From Salinispira pacifica (GTDB lineage: Bacteria > Spirochaetota > Spirochaetia > DSM-27196 > Salinispiraceae), in the NCBI RefSeq assembly GCF_000507245.1, contig NC_023035.1, forward strand, positions 385,001 through 449,000: a stretch of 64,000 nt of DNA, given 5' to 3'. Position numbers and translations under genes: made by a program. Below the pieces are notes generated by a model that was not told the origin of the DNA, did not search any database, and worked only from the letters and a program-made list of their open reading frames with translations. Each line of letters opens with the position of its first letter. Within the stretch, counting starts at the first letter, position 1. Below, piece by piece: positions 19,640-28,866 of this stretch.

Positions 19640-20079
19640 CTTTCGGTGGTCCCACGTATCGAGCTCGAAATACGCGCGCGATCTCGTTGAGCGCCGATTG
19701 CTTGTCGGGAAAGGCGTGGAAACCGTTCATGGTTATACAGAGGTCGATGGAGTTGTCCTCGAGCGGAAGGGATCCTACGTCGGCGCGGACCAGCGTGACA
19801 TCGGTAAGCCGCGCCGCTTCACAGCGAGAGCGCGCCTGCCGTAGCATCCCCATCCAATAGTCGACGCCGACGATGTGAGCGCCGGAGGCGGCCAGAGCGC
19901 GATAGAGCTCCCCGGTGAACACGCCGGTACCCACGAGAACGTCGAGCGCGACGGCGACGGAGGAGTCCGTGGAGGATCGCTCCGGCGTGCAGGTAGCCTG
20001 CCGACACAAAGCCGATTTTGACCACCAGGTAGAGTGCTCCAATGAGCACGTACAGGAGCATGGCTCGTTGTGCGTTCAT
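19640..20079 (-). pseudogene. SAM-dependent methyltransferase remnant
   Basis: An ATG at 20079 behind GGAGAG starts MNAQRAMLLYVLIGALYLVV, a membrane anchor. After about 35 codons the frame shifts into ALDVLVGTGVFTGELYRAL, the SAM-binding motif I of a class I methyltransferase. GVDYWMGMLRQA, LVRADVGSLPLEDNSID and CITMNGFHAFPDK follow. Similarity ends at EIARVF near 19680; what follows runs into the antisense of the TetR gene. The gene is thus both frameshifted and C-terminally truncated. Whether the anchor belonged to the same protein is uncertain. Confidence 0.65.
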
Positions 20080-20273
20080 CTCTCCATCCCCATTGCCCAA
20101 AAGCTCGTCTTCGTGTAGTAATACCATAGTTCGAACCGGCTAGTAAAGTTGGCCCGTCAACAACGGTGCAATGGAAAGGTGATTCGTGGTTTTGGTAGGC
20201 CGAACTGGATTGGGATTGTTACCGTGAGAGCATGGCGCGAGGGTCACCCTCGCAGGTGAAAGAGGAGATTGAT

Positions 20274-20594
20274 ATGAATGATGCGGACCTGATCGCCGTT
20301 GGAGCCGATGAGAAGGGCGGCGTGTGGAAGGACCACTTTGGGGTTTCACCGGTGTACCGTCTGTACGACCTAACGGGCACGCTCGTAGAAGAGCGGGCGA
20401 ACCCGCACGCGTCGGCGAATCACCACGGCAACCCATTGCTCATTGCCGAGTTGCTCGAAGGCTGCAGCGTATGGATCGCAGCGACGGTGGGCCCCAAGCG
20501 TTCCATGGTCGAGGAGCGCGGGATTCGCGTCATCCTCACGCAGGCGGAAACGGCGGACGAGGCGGTTGCGGCGTACCTTCGCGGCGAAAGGTGA
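20274..20594 (+). CDS. NifX/NifB-type iron-molybdenum cofactor-binding domain protein
   Basis: This 106-residue protein matches the small Di-nitro_Fe-Mo (PF02579) fold. Features include IAVGADEKGGVWKDHFGVSPVY at the start, a central HHGNPLLIAELLEGCSVWIA and GIRVILTQAETADEAVAAYL at the end. Free-standing members bind or carry Fe-S or Fe-Mo clusters, or have unknown roles. No nitrogenase gene is in the window, so nitrogen fixation should not be inferred. The ATG at 20274 follows AAGAGGAG. It looks intact and stands alone. Confidence 0.75.
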   Translation: MNDADLIAVGADEKGGVWKDHFGVSPVYRLYDLTGTLVEERANPHASANHHGNPLLIAELLEGCSVWIAATVGPKRSMVEERGIRVILTQAETADEAVAAYLRGER

Positions 20595-20940
20595 GTGCGC
20601 GGCTTCGCCGGAGTGCGAGTCTCAGACAGGGGATCCGCGCGGTATGTCTGAAGAGGAGATTACGGCGGTCCTTGGTATCGCCAACGCACTCTGCTAGTCA
20701 CTGTACGATCCGGGCATCGGACTTTGTACCCGCGAAACCCCGAGACGGTGTCAGAATCGATTGATACCTTCCCAATCCTCCAGCAACCAGTGGTCACTTG
20801 GTGGGAGAAACCGGGTCAGGTGCCACCCTAACGAAGCCCGGTTTCCCTTCTCCCTTCCTTTTAGTCTCAACTACGGTACTTCGGCCATTTGTCCGCTTTT
20901 CTTACCGAATACTCCGGGATTCAACAATCGGAGAAAAGCG
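20595..20940. other. Gap with one gene scrap
   Basis: An in-frame 17-codon piece starting at 20643 (MSEEEITAVLGIANALC) may be the end of a lost gene. Otherwise nothing is recognisable. Confidence 0.35.
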
Positions 20941-22725
20941 CTATCTCTCTAGCGGGATTCGGAGCGTAAACTGCGCGCCATCGTCGGTTTCATCGATAGA
21001 GAACGATCCATCGAGTTGGTCCGTGAGAACGTTGATCATCTGGAGCCCAAACGTCTCGCCGTGCTCGATTGTCTTGGTCGAATCGAAACCGCTGCCATCG
21101 TCACGATACACCAAAACAAGCCCACCAACCTCCGTACGAGCCGTGACGGTAATGCGCCCCGCTCCGGATGAGGTAAAACCGTATTTCATCGAATTCGTGG
21201 TAAGCTCGTTGATGATGATCCCTAGGTACGATAGTGTTCGCGAGTCGATCTCGATCTTCTCAACGTCGATCGATAGCGAAATATCCTCACCGTTGTAGAA
21301 TAACGCAAGAATCTCTGATACGAGAGACGAAACGAACTCGTCCAAGCGCAGCGTCTCAACGCCACCGGAACGATACAACTTGTCATAGAGAACCATCATC
21401 GTCTGCGCCCGGCCAGCGGCGTCGCGCAAAGCGTCCTCACCAGGGGTTCCCGCTACTTGCTCGGCTTGAAGAGACAACAAGCTGGAGATGATCATCATGT
21501 TGTTCTTCACGCGGTGATGGGCTTCTTTGAGGATCACCTCTTTTTCGTCGAGGAGTTTGTGTACCCGCTCAAGCGCTTCGTGTCGACCGGTGACGTCAAA
21601 ACCCGTTCCGATCACCGCGATACGTCCTTCCCATTCGATCGTGCCCACGCTCACATCGAGCCATTTTGCCGATCGATCCTTACAAAGAACCTTAATCTCG
21701 AAGGAGGAGGGTGCGTCTACGCCTTGCTGTCGTGCTATCGCGTTGTGCCGCGCGATCTCGCGATGGTCGGGGTGGATGATCGCCCATACCGTCTCAAAAG
21801 CGAGAAACTCCGCCCGGGTATACCCGGTGACCCGAGTTATCGCATCGTTTACGTAGACGTAGCGATTATCGATATAGATAAAGATAACCGACTCCGAAGC
21901 GTTCGCAAGAGAGCGGAACCACTTCTCACTTTGGCGCACCAACTCTTCGGCAATTTTGCGCTCCGTAACCTCGTTATGTATCGTAAGGATCGCCGGTTGC
22001 CCCTGATAGTCAACGATCATCCCCGAGGCGAGAAGCCAAAGATGTTTCCCGGACGTGGTGACCATCTCGACTTCCCGGTTATATATACTACCCTCTCTCC
22101 GTAAGGTCTCCACCCAATCCTCGCGATCCTTAGGATTCGCCCACACCAACGGCACGCTGAGATTGTGCAGCTCCTTCAAAGTGGCAACATCGAAGAGGCG
22201 CAGCGCGTGGGAGTTCGCAAAGAGAACCTTTCCGGCAAATGAAACGATCGTCACCGAGAGAGGAAGGATCTCAGTGGCGCGCTCAAAGAGGCGCCGAACC
22301 GTTTTCTCAGTTTCCGAACTCCGTCCCCCTACTACGCTGTTTCGGTTGTTACATACCGCGTTTCGCAGGGACGCCGCAAGAAACGCAACCGTCGTGTGTG
22401 TCGGCACAAAGTGATCTACCGGAGCATCTACGGCGGCGTGGAGCGCATCGGTGTCGTCTTGATCAACGAGAAGGAGGATCGCCTTATCGTATCCACTTGC
22501 CCGTAGTCGCCGGGAGGACTCGCTCGATCCCGCGATAACGAGATCGACAGCAACCTCTTCGGCGAGTATTGGGAGCGCTTCGTCCACACTTGGGACAAAG
22601 GTGAGGGAAAACCCCTGCCCATCCAGGGCCGACACCCGTGAGCGGTACGGAGCATCATCTATGTCAACGATGAGAACAGAGATCCTATCGGAAGAATCGT
22701 ACTGTGCGGTACAAGAAGAGTTCAT
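20941..22725 (-). CDS. PAS-domain sensor histidine kinase (HisKA_2 type)
   Basis: This kinase of about 594 residues has an N-terminal receiver-like segment (ISVLIVDIDDAPYRSRVSAL to about residue 110). Two PAS domains follow; the second includes VIFIYIDNRYVYVNDAITRVTGYTRAEF. The HisKA_2 dimerisation helix has the phospho-acceptor in LKEAHHRVKNNMMIISSLLS. The ATPase domain shows N-box IINELTTNSMKYGF and G-box DDGSGFD. No membrane segment is present, so it is probably cytoplasmic. The ATG at 22725 has GGGAG too close to it; a TTG at 22755 is the alternative. No partner regulator is adjacent. Confidence 0.88.
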   Translation of the reverse strand: MNSSCTAQYDSSDRISVLIVDIDDAPYRSRVSALDGQGFSLTFVPSVDEALPILAEEVAVDLVIAGSSESSRRLRASGYDKAILLLVDQDDTDALHAAVDAPVDHFVPTHTTVAFLAASLRNAVCNNRNSVVGGRSSETEKTVRRLFERATEILPLSVTIVSFAGKVLFANSHALRLFDVATLKELHNLSVPLVWANPKDREDWVETLRREGSIYNREVEMVTTSGKHLWLLASGMIVDYQGQPAILTIHNEVTERKIAEELVRQSEKWFRSLANASESVIFIYIDNRYVYVNDAITRVTGYTRAEFLAFETVWAIIHPDHREIARHNAIARQQGVDAPSSFEIKVLCKDRSAKWLDVSVGTIEWEGRIAVIGTGFDVTGRHEALERVHKLLDEKEVILKEAHHRVKNNMMIISSLLSLQAEQVAGTPGEDALRDAAGRAQTMMVLYDKLYRSGGVETLRLDEFVSSLVSEILALFYNGEDISLSIDVEKIEIDSRTLSYLGIIINELTTNSMKYGFTSSGAGRITVTARTEVGGLVLVYRDDGSGFDSTKTIEHGETFGLQMINVLTDQLDGSFSIDETDDGAQFTLRIPLER

Positions 22726-23084
22726 CTCCCGGAAAATTATAGAACACGCTAACAATCACGGGCAAGAACCACCTGGTCGAATGCAAGCAATTCGCACGGC
22801 AGTGGTGTTCGATTATAATTTGGGCCCCGTATCGAGCGTCCGAATAACCTCTATCGTCGACCCCTCCTCACCGATCATCATCTCAGAGGACTCCGGGATA
22901 CGCTTGCTACCACGACACCCACACGCCGGTTCCCAATGGAAAAATCCGCATACGCATGGTAGGATAAAGACGCAAATGAGGCATGACGCCGCCCGATACA
23001 ACCGGAAACTCGACAAGCTCACGGCAAAGAAGTGGCGTAAACAGGGGCGATAGCAGACCTCCGGTTCTACCCTGCCAAAAGGAG
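22726..23084. other. Gap without a recognisable gene
   Basis: Short open frames exist on both strands, for example a Lys/Arg-rich end (ARYNRKLDKLTAKKWRKQGR) on the plus strand to 23053. None has similarity that I recognise. It probably holds remnants. Confidence 0.35.
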
Positions 23085-23109
23085 TCAAATCCCTGAGCTC
23101 ACCGCCGCC

Positions 23110-23330
23110 GGTACGAGGGCAACGCAAAGACCGTTGCGAAAACCGATCGCGTGCTCTGAGAAGCCGGCTGCCACGGACAGGTAATCCGGCCGCATAGAGC
23201 GAGGCTTGGGGCGCAGGTAGATGAGCCAGTCGATTACGAGAAGGTCGAACAGGTTGAACACCTGGTAGTAGGCATAGTTCAGAAGTAGAGCCCGCCCGAA
23301 CGTCAGGTGTTCACGGGCTCTATGCCTCCC
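23110..23330 (-). pseudogene. Fragment of a hypothetical membrane protein
   Basis: The minus strand encodes LTFGRALLLNYAYYQVFNLF and DLLVIDWLIYLRPKPRSM, then a second hydrophobic stretch GFRNGLCVALVPAAVS before a stop at 23085. Two transmembrane helices are evident. The upstream part of the protein is missing because the open frame begins in unrelated sequence. The family is not identified. Confidence 0.45.
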
Positions 23331-23496
23331 GCACAAAGGGACGGTGGGCACAGATGCCATGGTGTCGGGATCGTTCCTGTCGGCGCGGTCCAGTAGGTCC
23401 GCGCCTGATTCGGACTACGTCCTGCGGTACGACTCTGATATTATCGCGGTCATCGAGGATCCCGACGAACTGATCCCGGTTTCGATCCCCATCGCC

Positions 23497-23901
23497 TCAA
23501 CTTACATGTTTCTCCGTTCGGCCCTTCGGGAGACGTGTGCCCGTTCCCAATGCCAATCGGTTTCTAACAGTCCTAATCTGATAGAGCTTGCGGATGTACT
23601 TGATCCCTTCGTCGGCAGCTCCGGCTTTCTTCGACGCCTTCTTTGCATCATGGAATCGCCGCCGAGCGTGGGCCCAACACCCGACAAGTGTAATGCCGGG
23701 TTCCTCACCGGCAATCTGGTCGTATACCTCATACCCATCGGTCTGAAGGTACGTCGTACACCCTTCAAGTAGCTCTAAGAATAATACTGCTGTTTTCCCG
23801 GTAAGATCGTTTCCGATGGGAACCTCGCGGAATGCTTTTGCGATGACTATGATATCGGAGATTTGATGCGGTTTGAGATCGGCCAACGACAGGAAGTTCA
23901 C
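23497..23901 (-). pseudogene. Ornithine carbamoyltransferase N-terminus fused to an IS66 TnpC fragment
   Basis: From the ATG at 23901 the first 40 residues (MNFLSLADLKPHQISDIIVI, then GNDLTGKTAVLF) are the N-terminal helix and first strand of an ArgF-like carbamoyltransferase. Exactly where the carbamoyl-phosphate motif should follow, the frame continues into IS66 transposase: YLQTDGYEVYDQIAG, ITLVGCWAHARRRFHDAKKA and IKYIRKLY. That similarity ends at about 23560. The open frame is a chance fusion of two truncated genes, not a designed chimera. Confidence 0.8.
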
Positions 23902-24173
23902 AATGCGTTAGTTTCCAGGATTCCCTTTTTTCTGGCAACCACACCGTTTCGGAGGACGCATAACGCCCGCATAACCTGTTTTCCGTACATGGCGGAAATC
24001 CTGCCTGCGAAGCAGAAAGAGCAGGATTTGTGCCATAGGAAAATCTGGTTCATGCGATTGATACTCATTAAGGCCCCCCGTGGAGGTCGTAAGCCGCGAG
24101 GCCTAGCCTCATAATTATAAGAGCTGACCGGCGTACGAAGCGCCGGCCGCCAATTTTTATTTAGGAGGCCCTA

Positions 24174-25239
24174 ATGAGGTTCTACAAAAAACAGCACAAA
24201 TTCTACGCCGGTATCGATTTACATGCAAGACAAATGTACATCTGTGTCATTGATTCATCCGGAGAAATCCATCACCACCGAAACCATCCTACCACACCAG
24301 ACGAGCTGTCGCTCATTATTCACCGGTTCGGTACGGATATCGTCATTGGTGTCGAATGCATGTTCAGCTGGTATTGGGTAGCCGATTTCTGTGAGGAGCA
24401 CCGGATCCCATTTGCCCTTGGTCATGCCCTTTATATGAAAGCGATTCACAGCGGTAAAACCAAGAATGACCGAATTGATGCAATGAAAATTGCATCGATG
24501 CTTCGGGGAGGCATGTTTCCCCTCGCCCATGCGTACCCAAAAGCAAAACGGGCAACCAGGGACCTCCTGCGTCGGCGGCAGTTCTTCGTTCACCACCGTG
24601 CAGCGCTCTTAAGCCACATCACCAATACAAATACCCAGTACAACAATATACCCATCAAAGCGAATCTGCTGCGTGCATCGAATCGAGAGGGAATCGAGGA
24701 TCGATTCGACATCCGAAGCGGTGCGCCAATCAATTACCGCAGACAAGTATCTGCTTGATCATTATCACCGGGTAATTCTTGATATTGAATCGACGGTCAT
24801 GCGCCATGCAAAGGCAGATGATGCGCACGCACTGAGTCTTCTCCGTTCAATTCCGGGAATAGGTCCCGTACTTGCCCTTACCATTCTCTATGAAATAGGT
24901 GATATAGAGCGGTTCCCAAAGGTCGGCAATTTCATCTCCTATGCACGCCTGGTCAAATGCTCTCATGAATCTGCAGGGAAACGATCCAAGGGAGGTCATA
25001 ATAAGATCGGAAATGCACATCTGAAATGGGCATTCAGTGAAGCAGCTGTATTACTCATCCGGGAAAGAGATGAAGCCAAACGCTTGCACCAAAGTCTTTC
25101 TGCCAAATATGGCCGGGCGAAAAGTCTTTCAATAATTGCGCAGAAACTTGGACGTCTGGTTTTCCATATACTCAAACACCGGCAGACATTTGATGCAGAA
25201 CGGTTTTTCGGGACCAGGATAGCTGAACCTGTCATATAA
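24174..25239 (+). pseudogene. IS110-family (IS1111-like) transposase, frameshifted
   Basis: The first frame (24174 to about 24700) encodes the RuvC-like half with YAGIDLHARQMYICV, VIGVECMFSWYWVADF and the DEDD-type KTKNDRIDAMKIASML. Near 24700 the frame shifts by one; the second frame encodes STSEAVRQSITADKYLLDHY and the Tnp_20 half with SIPGIGPVLALTILYEIGD and ESAGKRSKGGHNKIGNAHL. A single frame repair would restore a protein of about 354 residues. The start follows TAGGAGG. The element is probably immobile unless the enzyme is supplied in trans. Confidence 0.9.
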
Positions 25240-25679
25240 CTGGATCGCCATAGTGGGGCGTCGTGTTCTAATGGAAGATAAAAATGCGGCATTGCGACCG
25301 CCAAAAATTTCCATTGTAGGATACCCGTTTCGCTGAATCCCTCACGATTGATTGGTGAGCTATCCTGTGTCCTTTTTACAAATACGAAGTATGCCGTTGG
25401 TCATTTGCTTGTCTGACCGTTTCAGAACCTGCATATGTAACTGAGGCAAGGCATTCTGCTTTCGACCTCCTCTTTTGAATCAGGCTGAAACGGGTACTGA
25501 ATTAATTCTACGGCTGGCAATGACTGCCTGATCGTCTATATGTGTTTGGTGCAGACAGGTTCTGCAACCCTGGGAAGAATAATCCCCTCAGACAATGAAT
25601 GACTTTCGGCATAATTCGTCAGCGACCTACTTTGGAAACGGAATAATTTCGGGGCCGGGCTATTAACGTGCCTTGACGG
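25240..25679 (+). ncRNA. Long 3' non-coding end of the IS1111-like element, candidate guide-RNA region
   Basis: These 440 bp after the transposase hold no open frame with coding character. In IS1111-group elements the guide (seek/bridge) RNA is encoded downstream of the transposase, so this is where it would lie. I did not find a second copy in the window to derive target matches, so this is by position only. Confidence 0.35.
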
Positions 25680-25694
25680 CGGGGGGCCTTATAT

Positions 25695-27041
25695 GTGTTA
25701 TGTGGCTCTTCTATCCAATTTAAAGCAAATCACAAGCACCGTGCTACATCTTGCCGTTATTTATATGTGGCTGTCTACATTCCCAAGAGTACTGGAGCCG
25801 TTCAATCCATTTTCAAAAATGGGCGAGTCGCATATGAAGGGTATGCCGAGCCTTCACCATCGCAGCTTGCACGTATAGATACCTTCCTCGGCTGCGCAGA
25901 TTGGAGCAAAGGGCTTGCGAGGATTCGATGTGAATCCTGTGGCTACTCTTACTTCAGGCCGTTTTCCTGCAAAGTCTTTCATCTCTGCCCATCCTGCGAC
26001 CAGAAGCGCACCTTGCTGTACGGGGAGTATCTGGCAAAGGAACTCTTACTGGAACTGCCCCACAGGCAGTTCGTGTTCACAATACCCAAGATCCTCCGTC
26101 CCATTTTCCGCACCAACAAGCGACTGTTCGGCCTGGTTTCCAAGCTCATCTTTTCTCTGTTATCCGAGTATTTCAGTCTCGTTGCCGGGAAAACACTTCA
26201 ATCAGGCTGTGTAGTTTCCTTCCAATCCTTCGGTGAGTTTGCCCGCTTCCACCCCCATTGGCATGTCATTGTTCTGGAGGGAGGTTTCACCAAGTACGAC
26301 AAATTTGTATACCTGCCCATCGGAGCCGACAAGGGGTTTGTGAAAGTCTGGCAAGCAGCAGTGCTATCGTTGCTGCTCGCTCAGGAAAAAATTCACCAGG
26401 AACGGGTGGACATGCTGAACTCATGGAAGCATTCCGGATTTAGCATCGATAGTTCTACCCGTATTCTGGGTGAAGCTGATCGGGAAGCTCTTGGTCAGTA
26501 TATAGTGCGTGGTGCAACTTGTGCTGAGAAGATTTCATACGATTCAAAAACCGATACTGTCACCTGGACTGCTTCCCCGAAGGAATTCTTCAAAGGTAAA
26601 AAAGAGTACTTTCGCAGCTTTGAGTTCATTGATCAGCTGATGGCCCACCTGCCTCCAAGAAGGGTTCAATTAGTCCGCCGATATGGTGTATATGCAGGAC
26701 GAGTTCGCTCGAAATGGAAGGATCGCCCGAAACTCGCTCATTTTGCGACTGATTACTGGCATGAGCAACGGGGAACGGATACATCAGCTGATTCGCCCAC
26801 AGAAGATGAGCATGAATTACAAGGCGATGTGTGGTCTCGACTACGAAAGCAAAGCTGGGCCCGATTGCTGCAATAGGTGTACGAGGTAGACCCATTTATT
26901 TGTCCCAAGTGCAATGCCACGATGGCAGTGATTGCCATAATTGAAGACGAAAATGAGCTGGATAAAATCATAAAATGGTATTCAAAGGAGGTGTCCCAAG
27001 CTGCAGGAGCCCGGGCACCACCCCTATTAACCAAAGTCTGA
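25695..27041 (+). pseudogene. IS91-like (Y2_Tnp) transposase, split by an in-frame TAG
   Basis: The frame encodes an N-terminal zinc-binding domain (RIRCESCGYSYFRPFSCKVFH and CPSCDQKR), the PF04986-type catalytic domain with a HUH-like FHPHWHVIVLEG, and WARLLQ before TAG at 26874-26876. In the same frame it continues VYEVDPFICPKCNATMAVIA to a stop at 27039-27041, which is the normal C-terminal CPKC zinc ribbon of the family. One nonsense change thus splits it. The frame opens only a few bases inside the IS1111-like right repeat, so its first residues may not be original. Confidence 0.87.
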
Positions 27042-27309
27042 TTCACGAGAAAACCATTTTATCCCACAAATAGAAGTGTTATACCGCATCTACGGGTGTG
27101 CTGCGCCCGAAACTTTCGTACTAAGCCCGGAATAATAGCTATTATTGGATCTCTTGACATACATGTGGGGTGAATCTATGATTTTCTCGTGCGTTGCACA
27201 GTGATGGAACACGTCAAAGGGTCACAGCTTGGAAAATTAGTCGCGAAATACAGTTTCACGCCGAAATTTCAGGCCTACTGCTGGATGACAGTTCTACTAT
27301 GTTTTCGTG

Positions 27310-28416
27310 TCAAGCAGCATCTCGCTCTTTCTTGTGTTCCTCCAGTGTTTTTTGATACTCGACGAGTTTTCGTCGGTACAACTTTTCCTTCAACCAGTGG
27401 AATTGCTCGCCTTGCAGGAGCATCCGGCGCATGATACCGCACAACCGCCGGATCATGGCGATCCGCGCTCGCCCACTACCGCGCCTTGCTTTAAGGTCCT
27501 CGTAGTAGCGCTCCCACCCGGGTGTTCCTTTGATCGTCTGGTAGATCGACTGCGTGAGAATCGTCCGGCTCAGTTTGCGTGACTCCCGGGTGATATGACC
27601 GGGACGACTCTTGCCGCCGGAGTCGTGACACCGCGGTACCAAACCGAGATAGGCGTTCATGCGTCGCAGGCTCGGGAACCGGTGAACATCTCCCACGTCG
27701 GCAAGAAAGGCGGAGGCGGTCAGCGGCGTGATGCCGGGAATGGTAATCAGAAGCCGGATCTGCTCATCCAGTGGAGCACTCGCCTCCACGATTCTCCGGC
27801 CGAGCTGCTCTTTCGATTCAGTGATAGTTCGGAGCAGATCAACCTGGATCTGCAGCGCGTCAACGATCACCTCTGAGAGGCGTCGATCAGCGAGGATCTC
27901 GGCGACGGACTCTTTCCCCTTGAACAATCGCGATCGGTCGTTCGAACTCACGGTCACACCATCCTCGGTGAGCATCGCCTGGATGGTGTTCTTCAGCATG
28001 CGAATCTGGCGATTAAGGAGGTTGTAGCTGGCGAACAGCCTACGCAGCGTACGGATCGTTTCGCTTGGCTTGGACACCGTCGGGATGCCGAACTCACCGG
28101 TGACCAGAAAGACCCACAGCGCCTTGGCCATATTGCGCGCATCCTGGCGATCGGTCTTGTTCCAAGAATCGGTGATGATGCGAAAGCGCATCGGATCGAG
28201 GATGTAGCAGGTAGCGCCGGTAGCCTCGACGCGGTCGGCCCAGTAGAAGCTTCCGCACGACGCCTCCATCACGACCGCATCCTCTGGACCTAATTCATCG
28301 AGATACGCTTCCATCTGACATGACCGCAGAAACCGCGTCTCGCGCCCGTCGCGATCAAGCACAGAAACCGTCGAGTACTTCTTGTGCCGATCGATACCAT
28401 GAAACCGTGTAATCAT
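27310..28416 (-). CDS. IS110-family transposase (DEDD recombinase), copy 2
   Basis: This 368-residue protein has the same domains and start (ATG at 28416 behind GAGGAGGAG) as the copy at 7286. It differs at a few residues: Ser for Tyr in VSKPSE, Met for Val in QAMLT, and Ile, Gln and Lys in the final 40 residues. The frame is intact. The last 130 bp of the gene carry most of the differences, mainly silent, which points to recombination with a third, more distant copy. Confidence 0.95.
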   Translation of the reverse strand: MITRFHGIDRHKKYSTVSVLDRDGRETRFLRSCQMEAYLDELGPEDAVVMEASCGSFYWADRVEATGATCYILDPMRFRIITDSWNKTDRQDARNMAKALWVFLVTGEFGIPTVSKPSETIRTLRRLFASYNLLNRQIRMLKNTIQAMLTEDGVTVSSNDRSRLFKGKESVAEILADRRLSEVIVDALQIQVDLLRTITESKEQLGRRIVEASAPLDEQIRLLITIPGITPLTASAFLADVGDVHRFPSLRRMNAYLGLVPRCHDSGGKSRPGHITRESRKLSRTILTQSIYQTIKGTPGWERYYEDLKARRGSGRARIAMIRRLCGIMRRMLLQGEQFHWLKEKLYRRKLVEYQKTLEEHKKERDAA

Positions 28417-28804
28417 CGTCTCCTCCTCGTTATCCTGAAAGCAAGAGAGCAGAGTACCGATGTCGGTTATGCGTTCCATTCCACTATTGAGGTTGCATAC
28501 CCGAGCAGGTTCCGAAGAAACCGACCAGGGCAGCATCGCCCGCCGGGCGTGCTATTCTGTTGGTACGGATGCGGTCGGTGGCCTGCCGGGGATGCATGGC
28601 GAGCAGGTTCCGGAGGCACCGACCAGCCAAACCTATCAACGTGGTCGCAACCCGCCGCAACGGGACGCCACAGAAAAGTTACAGGCCATCGACCGTCCTG
28701 ATCTCTGCGCTTCCGGATTGCTTGTGATCAGGAGCAGTCTAACACCACCGACCGCAAAATGCGCCTAACCAACGCTTGACACGAAAACATAACAACCTAT
28801 CATT
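28417..28804 (-). ncRNA. Candidate bridge RNA region of IS110 copy 2
   Basis: This is the same 388-bp leader as in copy 1, including the paired GGTCGGTG/CACCGACC stem, the doubled GAGCAGGTTCCG segment, TTCCACTAT at 8479+24000 (28479-28487) and AACCTATCA at 28630-28638. Conservation of both guide-like segments while the left flank differs at one position (TTCTACTAT) is compatible with guide-directed insertion tolerating a mismatch. Confidence 0.55.
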
Positions 28805-28866
28805 AAAAGTTTGACGGTCCTAACAATATACGTTAAAGTTAACTATCTCACACGTAGGAGTTGATC

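Larger units (their letters stand above)
24070..25690 (+). mobile_element. Second IS110-type element, different subgroup
   Basis: A perfect 11-bp inverted repeat, AAGGCCCCCCG at 24070-24080 and CGGGGGGCCTT at 25680-25690, brackets an IS110-like transposase gene. Only about 93 bp precede the gene but 440 bp follow it, the reverse of the copies at 7272 and 27296. This layout and the near-terminal inverted repeats fit the IS1111 subgroup. The true ends may lie a few bases outside the repeats. The transposase is frameshifted. Confidence 0.75.
27296..28804 (-). mobile_element. IS110-family insertion sequence, copy 2
   Basis: This is nearly identical to 7272-8780 in length and orientation, with the same 18-bp subterminal inverted repeats (27298 and complement ending 28791). 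The left flank is CAGTTCTA before CTATG and the right flank ATCATT after AACCT. Both copies therefore sit in a site reading TTCYA-CT-ATCATT if the element is removed. The two direct copies bracket about 18.5 kb of mostly broken genes. Confidence 0.93.

Noticed and set aside
20274-20594. Nitrogen fixation locus
   Set aside because: The NifX-like domain also occurs in many non-diazotrophs and no nif structural gene is nearby.
23344-23510. A plus-strand gene piece (reading DSDIIAVIEDPDELIPVSIP)
   Set aside because: It looks protein-like for about 30 codons, but has no start, no family that I recognise, and runs into antisense of the IS66 fragment.
26874-26876. Stop-codon reassignment or readthrough, suggested by in-frame stops in several genes
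   Set aside because: Interrupted genes show TAG, TAA, TGA and frameshifts alike, and intact genes end normally with all three stops. Ordinary gene decay explains it better.
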